Positions 35,309 to 43,476 of a stretch of 64,000 nucleotides of DNA are shown here, in pieces. Below the pieces are notes generated by a model. That model saw only the letters and a program-made list of their open reading frames with translations, ran no database searches and was not told where the DNA came from. Position 1 is the stretch's first letter; the number at the start of each line of letters is the position of its first letter. Source of the DNA: Stenotrophomonas sp. UBA2124 (GTDB taxonomy: Bacteria; Pseudomonadota; Gammaproteobacteria; Xanthomonadales; Xanthomonadaceae). The stretch is from NCBI GenBank assembly GCA_002329155.1, contig DCXY01000001.1, forward strand, positions 24,887 to 88,886, in the 5' to 3' direction. Position numbers and translations under genes: made by a program.

Positions 35309-35959
35309 ATGAGCGACTGCTGCGGCTGTGGCAAGACATTGGAAGTGGAGCGCATGCAGGCCGGCCAGCGGCGGGTGCTGCGCTGGGTGCTGGCCATCAA
35401 CCTGCTGACCTTCGTGATGATGATGGCGGCGGCGTGGCACAGCGGCTCGGCTTCCCTGCTGTCCGGCAGCCTGGACAACCTCGGCGACGCGCTGACCTAT
35501 GCGCTGAGTCTGGCGGTGGTGGGCGCCAGCGTGACGGCCAAGGCGCGGGTGGCGCTGTTCAAGGCGTTGTTCATCCTTGCCGCGGCGGTGGCCGTGGCGG
35601 TCGGCATCGGCTGGAAACTGGCCCACCCGCATCTGCCGCTGTTCGAGAGCATGGGCATTGCCGCCATGCTGAATTTCGCCGCCAACCTGGTCTGCCTGCG
35701 TCTGCTGTGGCCCTACCGGCAGGGCGACATCAACCTGGCCTCGGCCTGGGCCTGCTCGCTGAACGACATATACGAAGGCTGTGCGGTGATCCTGGCCGCG
35801 CTGGCGGTGTGGGCCTTCGGCGCCGGCTGGCCGGATATGGTGATCGCCGTGGCCCTGCTGCTGTTGTTCCTGCGCTCGGCCTGGAAAGTGGCCCGCGCCG
35901 CGTGGCGGGAGCTGCGCCCGGCGGCCCCGGTTTGCACAGGCGGCGGTCCACGGGCATAA
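35309..35959 (+). CDS. Cation-diffusion-facilitator-like transporter
   Basis: A 216-residue membrane protein with about six segments. SGSASLLSGSLDNLGDALTY in helix 2 and INLASAWACSLNDIYEG in helix 5 carry the spaced Asp and polar residues seen in the CDF family, which exports Zn, Fe or Co against protons. The N-terminus has a CCGCGK cluster that may bind metal. It lacks the long C-terminal cytoplasmic metal domain of typical CDF proteins, so it is a short variant. Lying after the czc operon, it fits a metal-resistance role, but it has its own space upstream. Confidence 0.75.
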   Translation: MSDCCGCGKTLEVERMQAGQRRVLRWVLAINLLTFVMMMAAAWHSGSASLLSGSLDNLGDALTYALSLAVVGASVTAKARVALFKALFILAAAVAVAVGIGWKLAHPHLPLFESMGIAAMLNFAANLVCLRLLWPYRQGDINLASAWACSLNDIYEGCAVILAALAVWAFGAGWPDMVIAVALLLLFLRSAWKVARAAWRELRPAAPVCTGGGPRA

Positions 35960-36124
35960 TACGCGGCTCGCTGTGTCCGGAAGCCTCCGGGCTGGTGGTC
36001 GGGAACGTGTCATTCGCCCACCCTCGTCAGCGTAACCCTTTGATTCCCATGACATGTGGCGGGTAACCGCCGGGGCCGCCGTCTTCCTGGCTAAGGAAGT
36101 CACCAACATTAATCGAGGTGCGCA

Positions 36125-36361
36125 ATGTCCCGCGTATGCCAAGTTTCCGGCAAGCGAGTGCAGACGGGTAACAACGTCTCGCACGCCAACAACAAGACCC
36201 GTCGTCGTTTCCAGCCGAACCTGCACGAGCGCCGTTTCTGGGTCGCCAGCGAGAACCGCTGGGTCAAGCTTCGTGTTTCCGCGCATGCACTGCGCACCAT
36301 CGACAAGAACGGCATTGATTCCGTTCTGGCTGAGCTGCGTGCCCGCGGCGAAAAGGTCTGA
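36125..36361 (+). CDS. rpmB: 50S ribosomal protein L28
   Basis: A 78-residue protein, the normal length. MSRVCQVSGKRVQTGNNVSH and the closing LAELRARGEKV match L28 closely. It is the form without paired zinc cysteines. GAGGTG lies before ATG 36125. It is followed after 13 bases by rpmG, the usual pair. Confidence 0.97.
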   Translation: MSRVCQVSGKRVQTGNNVSHANNKTRRRFQPNLHERRFWVASENRWVKLRVSAHALRTIDKNGIDSVLAELRARGEKV

Positions 36362-36374
36362 GGAGTAAACGATC

Positions 36375-36539
36375 ATGGCAGGTAAGCGCGATAAGGTTCG
36401 TATGATTTCCTCGGCCGGCACTGGCCATTTCTATACGACCGACAAGAACAAGAAGAACACCCCGGGGAAGATGGAATTCCTGAAGTACGACCCGGTTGTT
36501 CGCAAGCACGTGATGTACAAGGAAGGCAAGATCAAGTAA
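36375..36539 (+). CDS. rpmG: 50S ribosomal protein L33
   Basis: A 54-residue protein with MAGKRDKVRMISSAGTGHFY and KKNTPGKMEFLKYDP, the form without Cys zinc ligands. AGGAG precedes ATG 36375. The gene ends with TAA and is followed by a strong terminator, closing the rpmB-rpmG operon. Confidence 0.97.
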   Translation: MAGKRDKVRMISSAGTGHFYTTDKNKKNTPGKMEFLKYDPVVRKHVMYKEGKIK

Positions 36540-36572
36540 TCCACCCGGATTGCATGATTTGTTTTCACGCAG

Positions 36573-36600
36573 AACCCGCCGCAAGGCGGGTTTTGTGTTT
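36573..36600 (+). terminator. Rho-independent terminator after rpmG
   Basis: Stem AACCCGCC/GGCGGGTT with a short loop, followed by TTGTGTTT. It lies 34 bases after the L33 stop. Confidence 0.9.
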
Positions 36601-36690
36601 CTGTCATGTGAAACGCCACGGGCGCATCGACCATGAACAGATGCGGCGCAAGCATCAGGCGTTACGGGTGCTTCCCCTACAATCGGGTGG

Positions 36691-38088
36691 ATGAGCGTGA
36701 TTGATAACCCCCGCCCGTACGACGTGGCCATCATCGGTGGCGGTGCCGCCGGCATTCTCACTGCCATTGGCGTGCTGCGTGGCAGCCGCGAGCCGCTGCG
36801 TGTGCTGCTGCTGGAATCGTCGCTGCCGCTGGCACGCGGCGTGGCCTATTCCACCTCCTACGCCGAGCACCTGCTCAACGTGCCTGCGGGCAAGATGAGT
36901 GGCTTTCCCGACCAGCCCGATGACTTCCTCGACTACCTGGTGGAGATAAGCGCCTTCCCGGGTGAGGCGCGCGAGGAACTGGCCGCGCTTTTCGTGCCGC
37001 GCCACCACTACGCCGCCTACCTGCGCCACCGGCTGCAGGAGGCGCTGGAAACCAGTGCGGTGCAGCTGGACGTGCGGGCCGAGCGGGTACTGGCCTTGGA
37101 CCGCACCGCTGCAGGCTTCAGGCTGGAGCTGGGCACCGGGCAGCATGAGCTGGCGCATCAGGTGGTGCTGGCCACCGGCAATTCGCTGCGGCCATTGCCT
37201 GTGCGTGGTGCCAGTGCCCTGCCAGCCGAAAGGCGCGTGGAGGCCTGGGATTTCGCCGCAGTGCGCAGCATCGCCCGGCATGCCGACGTGGCCATCATCG
37301 GCTCGGGCCTGAGCATGGCCGACACCGTGATGTCGCTGCTGGCCAGCGAGCACAAGGGGCGCATCCATGTGTTGTCACGCCACGCGTTGATGCCGTTGCC
37401 GCATGCCAAGGGGCCGGCCGCCGACTACGACCCGCAGCCGCTGTTGGCGATGAACCTGCGCCAGCGCATGCGCGCGCTGCGCCGGCATGCCGCCGATGCC
37501 GCACAGCGGGGCATCCCGTGGCAGAGCGTGATGGAACGCATCCGCCCGATGGGGCAGGCGCTTTGGCAGTCACTGTCCTTCGACGACCAGCGGCGCTTCC
37601 TGCGCCATGTGGTGCGTTACTGGGACGTGCACCGCCACCGCATCGCCGCGCCCGTGCACGAGCAGCTGATGGCGTTGAAGCAGGAAGGGCGCCTGCAGCT
37701 GCACCGTGGCCGCCTGCAGACCGCCATCATCGAAGGCGGCTGCGTCTGCCTGGGTGCGCTGGACCGGCAGCGCCAGCCGCTGCAGCTGGACGTGCAGTGC
37801 GTGGTCAACGCCACCGGCGTGGAAATGCGTGCGCAGGCCATGCACAACCCGCTGCTGCAGCAGCTGCTGGGCAGCGGCATCGCCCGCGCGGGGCTGCATG
37901 GCATCGGTATCGACAGCACCGAGGATGGCCACGTGATCAATGCCGATGGCAATGCCGAGCCCGCCATCCAGGTACTCGGCAGCCTGCGCATCGGCAGCCT
38001 GTGGGAAAGCCTGGCGATTCCGGAACTGCGTGCGCAGGCAGCCAGGGCAGCCAAGGCGGCCTTGCCAGCAGGAGCGTGGCAGGGCTGA
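36691..38088 (+). CDS. FAD/NAD(P)-binding oxidoreductase-like protein
   Basis: A 465-residue protein. The N-terminal dinucleotide-binding motif is VAIIGGGAAGILTAIGVL, followed by LLNVPAGKMSGFPDQP. A second nucleotide-binding stretch lies near DVAIIGSGLSMADTVMSLL. The order matches the FAD-NAD(P)-binding family sometimes seen in siderophore or amino-acid hydroxylase-like proteins, but no substrate can be named. It starts at ATG 36691 after the rpmB-rpmG terminator. It ends 62 bases before the GlyGly-CTERM lipoprotein gene. Confidence 0.8.
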   Translation: MSVIDNPRPYDVAIIGGGAAGILTAIGVLRGSREPLRVLLLESSLPLARGVAYSTSYAEHLLNVPAGKMSGFPDQPDDFLDYLVEISAFPGEAREELAALFVPRHHYAAYLRHRLQEALETSAVQLDVRAERVLALDRTAAGFRLELGTGQHELAHQVVLATGNSLRPLPVRGASALPAERRVEAWDFAAVRSIARHADVAIIGSGLSMADTVMSLLASEHKGRIHVLSRHALMPLPHAKGPAADYDPQPLLAMNLRQRMRALRRHAADAAQRGIPWQSVMERIRPMGQALWQSLSFDDQRRFLRHVVRYWDVHRHRIAAPVHEQLMALKQEGRLQLHRGRLQTAIIEGGCVCLGALDRQRQPLQLDVQCVVNATGVEMRAQAMHNPLLQQLLGSGIARAGLHGIGIDSTEDGHVINADGNAEPAIQVLGSLRIGSLWESLAIPELRAQAARAAKAALPAGAWQG

Positions 38089-38150
38089 GCGAACTCGCCT
38101 TCGGCGAGCCGGTATAGTGCCGGCAACACACCACACGGACGAGGGGTAAG

Positions 38151-39044
38151 ATGAAACTCGATATCGCTAAGCGCCGTACTTTCATTGGTCGGCAAGCCCG
38201 GCGCAGCTGTTGGCTGCTGGCGCTTGGCGTACTGCTGCTCGGCGGCTGCGCCTCATTTTTTGAAGGTGGCAGCCAGCGCCGCGGTGTTTCCAGTAGTGTG
38301 GTGGATTACCTGTATCCGCCTGGCCAGAAGCCCGAGTTGGCTATCGGGGTCGAGGTGCCACAGGTACGTCTGCCGGCACGCGTGGGTCTGGTGTTCGTCC
38401 CTTCGCAAAATGATCCGGTGGGGGTCAGCGCCGCCGAACGCAGTGCATTGCTGGAGAAGGTGCGCGAAACCTTCCGTGCTCAGCCCTTCATAGAGCGCAT
38501 CGAAGTGATCCCGGACGGCTACCTGCGTCCACGCGGTGGCTTCGACAACCTGGAGCAGGTGGCGCGCATGTACAGCGTGGACCTGGTCGCGCTGGTGTCC
38601 TATGACCAGATCATCCGCACTGACCAGAACGCAGCGTCTTTGCTGTACTGGACGCTGGTGGGTGCTTACACCATCCGCGGCAACAACAACCAGGTCAGCA
38701 CCTTCATCGACACGTCGGTATTTGATGTGAAGACGCGGACGTTGCTGTTCCGTGCGCCGGGCACCGACCAGCGTGACGGCGGTTCCACCGCCATGCGTGT
38801 GGACACAACCCAGACACGCCTGGCGGGAGAAAGCTTCAACGTAGCGATGACCAACATGACCGGCAACCTGGACAAGGCCATCGCTGATTTCGCCGTGCGC
38901 GTGCGCGAGGAAGGCCAGGTCAAGTTGGTGGATCGCCGCTCCGGTGGCGAGTGGCGCCGTGGCGGCGGCGGTGGCGGGAGTACGCAGTGGTGGGAACTGG
39001 CCTTGTTGCTGGTTGGCGCCGGCCTGCTGTTGCGGCGGCGCTGA
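38151..39044 (+). CDS. GlyGly-CTERM lipoprotein, likely rhombosortase substrate
   Basis: A 297-residue exported protein. The N-terminal lipobox is LLLGGCASFF (Cys about 34). At the C-terminus stands a GlyGly-CTERM sorting tag: a Gly/Ser run (RGGGGGGSTQWW), a membrane helix LALLLVGAGLLL and a basic RRR end. Such tags are cut by rhombosortases. The central part has no named domain. The protein belongs to the 'rhombotarget' lipoproteins encoded next to their protease. It overlaps the next gene, a rhombosortase, which supports the pairing. GAGGGG lies ahead of ATG 38151. Confidence 0.85.
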   Translation: MKLDIAKRRTFIGRQARRSCWLLALGVLLLGGCASFFEGGSQRRGVSSSVVDYLYPPGQKPELAIGVEVPQVRLPARVGLVFVPSQNDPVGVSAAERSALLEKVRETFRAQPFIERIEVIPDGYLRPRGGFDNLEQVARMYSVDLVALVSYDQIIRTDQNAASLLYWTLVGAYTIRGNNNQVSTFIDTSVFDVKTRTLLFRAPGTDQRDGGSTAMRVDTTQTRLAGESFNVAMTNMTGNLDKAIADFAVRVREEGQVKLVDRRSGGEWRRGGGGGGSTQWWELALLLVGAGLLLRRR

Positions 39045-39589
39045 TCCTGCTGTTGGTGGCACTGGCCAGCGCGGCTGCTTTGCGCTGGTCGGGGCTTGCC
39101 GGGTTGATGGTGCTGGACCGCGGTTTCGTTGCAGGCGGCCAGTGGTGGCGTCTATGGACGTGCCATCTGCTGCACCTGGATCCGACACATGCACTGCTGA
39201 ATCTGGGGGCGCTCGCGGTGATTCTGCTGTTGGCCATGCGCCAACGGATGCTCGGCGAGTTGGTGCTTGCGGCGGTGCTGGGCATGCCGCTGTTGTCACT
39301 GGCTCTGCTGTGGCTGGACCCAGCAATGGATTGGTATGCGGGTCTGTCCGGCTTGCTGCATGGGTTGCTGGTGGTTGTGCTGGCACGCCGCGGTGGCTTC
39401 CTGGCGTGGCTGTTGCTGGGATTAGTGGTCTTCAAGCTGTTCCACGAATGGCGCTTTGGCAGCCACTGGGAGGGATGGCCTGTGATCACCCTGGCCCATC
39501 GCCTGGGCGCGGCCGAGGGCGCCCTGTGGGCAATGGTGGGTGGGCTGTGGGCGATGACGCGGCTGCCCGTGGCCCGACCCGGTGCGTGA
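38987..39589 (+). CDS. Rhombosortase (rhomboid-family intramembrane protease)
   Basis: A 200-residue protein with about six membrane segments. The catalytic GxSG is WYAGLSGLLHGLLV, and a conserved HLLHLDPTHALLNLGAL loop precedes it; a His in FKLFHEWRFG is the likely second catalytic residue. Rhombosortases remove GlyGly-CTERM tails. The gene overlaps the lipoprotein gene. I choose GTG 38987, with GGGAG 6 bases ahead; GTG 38951 is possible. Confidence 0.85.
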   Translation: MVGTGLVAGWRRPAVAAALILLLVALASAAALRWSGLAGLMVLDRGFVAGGQWWRLWTCHLLHLDPTHALLNLGALAVILLLAMRQRMLGELVLAAVLGMPLLSLALLWLDPAMDWYAGLSGLLHGLLVVVLARRGGFLAWLLLGLVVFKLFHEWRFGSHWEGWPVITLAHRLGAAEGALWAMVGGLWAMTRLPVARPGA

Positions 39590-39651
39590 TTGCGCCCTGC
39601 GTTAAGGTCTGTGTTCGGGGAACAGCGGGCGGGGTGGCGTAAAATGGCGCA

Positions 39652-41847
39652 ATGGATGTCTCCCACCTGCTCGACGGGCTGAATGCGGCCCAGCGCGAGG
39701 CCGTTTCCGCGCCTCCCGGTCACCACCTGATCCTTGCCGGCGCCGGTTCCGGCAAGACCCGCGTGCTTACCCACCGCATCGCCTGGCTCAATGAAGTGCT
39801 CGGCGTGCCCACGCACGGCATCTTCGCGGTGACCTTCACCAACAAGGCGGCCGGCGAGATGCGCCACCGCATCGACGCACAGCTGCCCAATGGCAGCCGT
39901 GGCATGTGGATCGGCACCTTCCATGGGCTGGCCCATCGGCTGCTGCGCCTGCACTGGTCCGACGCCAAGCTGCCCGAGGCCTTCCAGGTCATGGATTCGG
40001 ACGACCAGCTGCGGCTGGTCAAGCGCGTGGTGCAGCAGCTGGAGCTGGACGAGGGCAAGTACCCGCCCAAGCAGGTGATGTGGTGGATCAACGCGCAGAA
40101 GGACGAAGGGCGCCGCCCGCAGCACATCCAGCCCGAGCCGCACGACCAGTGGGGCGAGACCCTGCGCCAGGCCTATGCCGCCTACCAGGAACGCTGCGAC
40201 CGTGCCGGCCTGGTGGATTTTGCCGAGCTGCTGCTGCGCGCGCATGAACTGCTGCGCGACAACCCGGCGCTGCTGTCGCATTACCGTGCACGCTTCCGCG
40301 AGATTCTCGTGGACGAATTCCAGGACACCAATGCCATCCAGTACGCCTTCGTGCGCGTGCTGGCCGGCGACAGCGCACATGTGTTCGTGGTGGGCGACGA
40401 TGACCAGGCCATCTACGGCTGGCGCGGTGCCAAGGTCGAGAACGTGCAGCGATTCCTCAAGGATTTCCCGGGCGCGCAGACCATCCGCCTGGAGCAGAAC
40501 TACCGCTCCAGCGCCAACATCCTGGGCGCGGCCAACGCGGTCATCGCGCACAACCCGGGGCGCATCGGCAAGCAGCTGTGGACCGACAGCGGTGACGGTG
40601 ACCCGATCGATCTGTTCGCCGCGTACAACGAAATGGACGAGGCGCGCTATCTGGTCGAGCGCGCGCGCCAATGGGTGCGCGACGGTGGCAGCTATGGCGA
40701 CATCGCCGTGCTCTATCGCAGCAACGCACAGTCACGCGCGTTTGAAGAGGCGCTGCTCAGCGAGCAGGTGCCCTACCGTGTGTACGGCGGCATGCGCTTC
40801 TTCGAACGTGCGGAAATCAAGGACGCGCTGGCCTACCTGCGGCTGATGACCAACCGCAACGATGATGCCGCCTTCGAGCGCGCGGTGAACACACCCACGC
40901 GTGGCATCGGCGAGCGCACGCTGGACGAAGTACGCCGCATCGCGCGCGGGCAGGCGCTGTCACTGTGGGAGGCCGCCATGCTGGCCACGCAGGGCAACGA
41001 CCTCACCTCGCGCGCGAAGAATGCGCTGGCAGGCTTCATCAATCTGGTCCAGCAGATCACCGTTGAAACCGCGCAGATGGATCTGGCCGAGCGCATCGAC
41101 CATGTGCTGGCGCGCAGCGCGCTGCGCGAGCATTGGGGCAAGGAAAGCCGCAACGTGCTCGATTCGGAATCGCGCACCGACAACCTGGACGAACTGGTCT
41201 CGGTGGCCTCGCGCTTCGTGCGCCGCGAGGACGACATTGAAGAAGGCGCGCAGGACATGAGCGAGCTGGTGGCGTTCCTGTCCTATGCCTCGCTGGAAGC
41301 AGGCGAAGGCCAGGCGCAGGCCGGCGAGGAAGGCGTGCAGCTGATGACGCTGCATTCGGCCAAGGGCCTGGAATTCCCGCTGGTGTTCCTGGCCGGCATG
41401 GAAGAAGGGCTGTTCCCCAGCGCGCGTTCGCTGGAGGAAAGTGGCCGGCTGGAAGAAGAGCGCCGCCTGGCCTACGTCGGCATCACCCGCGCCCGGCAGA
41501 AGCTGGTGCTGGGCTATGCCGAATCACGCCGCATCCATGGCCAGGACAACTACAGCCTGCCGTCGCGCTTCCTGCGCGAGATTCCGCGCGAACTGCTCAA
41601 CGAAGTACGGCCCAAGGTGCAGGTCTCGCGCCCCGCGTCGCTCGGTGCCAACCGGGTGATGGGCGGCCACGCCAACATCGAAGCGCCGCCGATCAAGCTC
41701 GGTGCGCTGGTGAACCACCCGAAGTTCGGCGAAGGCATGGTCACCGACTACGAAGGCAACGGCGCGCACGCGCGCGTGCAGGTGGAATTCGCCGATGCCG
41801 GCAGCAAGTGGCTGGTGATGGCGTATGCCAACCTTACGGTGGTGTAG
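39652..41847 (+). CDS. uvrD: DNA helicase II (UvrD)
   Basis: A 731-residue SF1A helicase that acts in nucleotide-excision and mismatch repair. Walker A is ILAGAGSGKTRVL (about 27-39), followed by FTNKAAGEMRHRI. The motif II DEFQDTNAIQ, motif III GDDDQAIYGWRGA, and motif VI VGITRARQKL are all present. The C-terminal ~40 residues (VNHPKFGEGMVTDYEGNG) are the Tudor-like tail that binds RNA polymerase and partner proteins in UvrD. The length fits UvrD rather than Rep. Confidence 0.95.
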   Translation: MDVSHLLDGLNAAQREAVSAPPGHHLILAGAGSGKTRVLTHRIAWLNEVLGVPTHGIFAVTFTNKAAGEMRHRIDAQLPNGSRGMWIGTFHGLAHRLLRLHWSDAKLPEAFQVMDSDDQLRLVKRVVQQLELDEGKYPPKQVMWWINAQKDEGRRPQHIQPEPHDQWGETLRQAYAAYQERCDRAGLVDFAELLLRAHELLRDNPALLSHYRARFREILVDEFQDTNAIQYAFVRVLAGDSAHVFVVGDDDQAIYGWRGAKVENVQRFLKDFPGAQTIRLEQNYRSSANILGAANAVIAHNPGRIGKQLWTDSGDGDPIDLFAAYNEMDEARYLVERARQWVRDGGSYGDIAVLYRSNAQSRAFEEALLSEQVPYRVYGGMRFFERAEIKDALAYLRLMTNRNDDAAFERAVNTPTRGIGERTLDEVRRIARGQALSLWEAAMLATQGNDLTSRAKNALAGFINLVQQITVETAQMDLAERIDHVLARSALREHWGKESRNVLDSESRTDNLDELVSVASRFVRREDDIEEGAQDMSELVAFLSYASLEAGEGQAQAGEEGVQLMTLHSAKGLEFPLVFLAGMEEGLFPSARSLEESGRLEEERRLAYVGITRARQKLVLGYAESRRIHGQDNYSLPSRFLREIPRELLNEVRPKVQVSRPASLGANRVMGGHANIEAPPIKLGALVNHPKFGEGMVTDYEGNGAHARVQVEFADAGSKWLVMAYANLTVV

Positions 41848-41857
41848 GCCTGCGCCG

Positions 41858-42186
41858 ATGAAGGCCCGCAACGTCCTGTTCGTGTGCAGCCAGAACCGGC
41901 TTCGCATCCCGACCGCCGAGCAGCTGTTCGCGGACTGGCCGGGCGTCGAGACCGCATCGGCCGGGCTCAAGCCCGATGCAGAGACCCCGGTCAGCCCGAG
42001 CTGCTGCAATGGGCCGACCTGATCGTGGTGATGGAGCCGGTGCACAGGCGCCGGCTGGGCGAGCGCTTCGCCCCATGGCTGCGCGGCAAGCGCGTGGTCT
42101 GCGTTGATATTCCGGATGATTACGCTTTCATGTCACCGGAGCTGGTGCAGCTGCTGCAGGCGCGGATGCCGCCATTACTGCGCTGA
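41858..42186 (+). pseudogene. Low-molecular-weight tyrosine phosphatase-like gene, frameshifted
   Basis: The first part reads MKARNVLFVCSQNRLRIPTA in one frame and the rest, PELLQWADLIVVMEPVHRRR to LVQLLQARMPPLLR, in the next. The frames join at about 41998-42004, where a G appears to be missing (CCCGAGCTG in place of the expected CCCGGAGCTG). Together they give the small (about 109-residue) phosphatase common in xanthomonads. The P-loop CSQNRLRI also has Ile where the family has Ser or Thr, which would weaken catalysis. Either the gene is decaying or the read has one missing base. It lies 10 bases after uvrD. Confidence 0.8.
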
Positions 42187-42311
42187 GCGGGAAAACCCCA
42201 GGCCCGCGTTGGTCAATTTGTAAGCATCCGGTTTGATCTTGCTCAATGCGAGAGCGCACCATCGCAGGTGCAATGGTTTTCCCCACGCCCCTCACCCTCC
42301 GGAGAACTGCC

Positions 42312-42761
42312 ATGTACAAGCGCATCCTGATTGCCACCGATGGTTCCGAACTGGCCGTAAAGGGCCTGCAGAAGGGGCTGGAACTTGCCGCCCAGCTGGG
42401 CGCCCATGTGGATATCGTCAACGTGTCCGAGCCGTGGGCCATCGGCATGTACGACGCCATGGGCTGGAGTGCCGGCTACGAGGCCAGTGCCGAATACCGG
42501 CAGGATCGTGAGACCGCCGCGCAGAAGATTCTGCAGCCGGCGCTGGAAACCGCCCGCGCGGCGGGTGTCAGCGACGTGCTTGGCCACCACGTGCTGGATC
42601 GCTATGCCGCCGACGGCATCATCGAGACTGCCGCCGCCTGCAACAGCGACCTGCTGGTGATGACCTCCCACGGCCGCCGTGGCGTCACCCGCGTGCTGCT
42701 GGGCAGCCAGACCGCCGAGGTGCTGGCCCGCAGCACGGTACCGGTGCTGGTCATCCGCTGA
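42312..42761 (+). CDS. Universal stress protein (UspA family)
   Basis: A 149-residue single-domain Usp. It starts MYKRILIATDGSELA and ends with the ATP-binding G-x2-G-x9-G-S pattern in MTSHGRRGVTRVLLGSQTAEVLA, then VPVLVIR. GGAG precedes ATG 42312; the frame is open to 42246, but the extension is not Usp-like. Usp proteins protect cells under starvation or stress; ATP binding is likely from the motif. Confidence 0.92.
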   Translation: MYKRILIATDGSELAVKGLQKGLELAAQLGAHVDIVNVSEPWAIGMYDAMGWSAGYEASAEYRQDRETAAQKILQPALETARAAGVSDVLGHHVLDRYAADGIIETAAACNSDLLVMTSHGRRGVTRVLLGSQTAEVLARSTVPVLVIR

Positions 42762-42770
42762 GGTCTTGAG

Positions 42771-42817
42771 CCCCCTCCCTTTTGCCGCAGGCAAGGGGGA
42801 GGGATGGGGAGGGGGGG
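42771..42817 (-). repeat. Intergenic C/G-rich hairpin repeat, copy 5 (inverted)
   Basis: CCCCCTCCCTTTTGCC-GCA-GGCAAGGGGGAGGG followed by ATGGGGAGGGG. It lies a few bases after the universal stress protein gene and could also stop its transcription. Confidence 0.75.
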
Positions 42818-42882
42818 CTCTCCGCAGTGACCCCCAAGAATTCCGCTACCAGAATCAACAAGGCCCTCAGTCGAGGCCTGCA

Positions 42883-42927
42883 GCCCCCCCTATGCCGCAG
42901 GCAAGGGGGAGGGGCGGGGAGGGGCGG
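42883..42927 (-). repeat. Intergenic C/G-rich hairpin repeat, copy 6 (inverted, degenerate)
   Basis: CCCCCCCTATGCC-GCA-GGCAAGGGGGAGG, then GGCGGGGAGGGG. The left arm is worn compared with copy 5. Confidence 0.65.
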
Positions 42928-43036
42928 TTCACGCTGTGCCCTCAAAAGAAGCTGGCAACCGGACTCAACATAGCCCCCGTGTCAGGGGCGCTTTGTAGAG
43001 TTTAGCGATGTTGGCGGTCATATCTGGCCGCCAAAA

Positions 43037-43085
43037 GCACCCCTCCCCAACCCTCCCCTGCGTGCTGCGCACGCAAGGGAGGGCG
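43037..43085 (+). repeat. Intergenic C/G-rich hairpin repeat, copy 7
   Basis: CACCCCTCCCCAACCCTCCCC with inner stem TGCGTGC/GCACGCA pairing around TGC-type loop, closing AAGGGAGGG. Copies 5 to 7 fill most of the 331-base gap between the Usp gene and the small lipoprotein gene; I see no other gene there. Confidence 0.8.
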
Positions 43086-43092
43086 CAGAAGA

Positions 43093-43380
43093 TCACCAGC
43101 TGTACAGCTTCCAGTACACGGGCGAGGTGCCGTCCTTATCGCTGTCCATGCGGCCGTCGCCGTTGCGGTCGTAGATGTAATACGGGGCGCCGTTGGCCGG
43201 GGTGACCTTGACCATGCGCAGCTGGCTGCCCACGCGGTATTCCTCGACGGTGTCACCGTTGTCCATGACCTTGCGCGCCACCTCGGCGCCGCTGACATCG
43301 ACCGGGGGCGCACCGGCACCGGCGCCGGTGGTGGCGCAGCCGGCCAGGGCCAGCAGGGGAATCAACAGCAGCTGCTTCAT
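43093..43380 (-). CDS. Small DUF2782-type lipoprotein
   Basis: A 95-residue lipoprotein. The lipobox is LLALAGC (Cys 15). The mature part has VEEYRVGSQLRMVKVTPANG and PYYIYDRNGDGRMDSD, which match the DUF2782 family; the D-x-N-G-D-G-x-x-D stretch resembles a calcium-binding loop. Function is unknown. It is encoded divergently from polA, an arrangement I have seen described for this family, with 96 bases between the two starts. Confidence 0.8.
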   Translation of the reverse strand: MKQLLLIPLLALAGCATTGAGAGAPPVDVSGAEVARKVMDNGDTVEEYRVGSQLRMVKVTPANGAPYYIYDRNGDGRMDSDKDGTSPVYWKLYSW

Positions 43381-43476
43381 CGTGGGTCTCCTGAAGGGCG
43401 CGGAACTGCCCTTGATTATGCCTGTCCTGCCGTTGCGTGCGCGTAGCCTCGCGCCCTGCCGCGTAGAATCGGGGCC

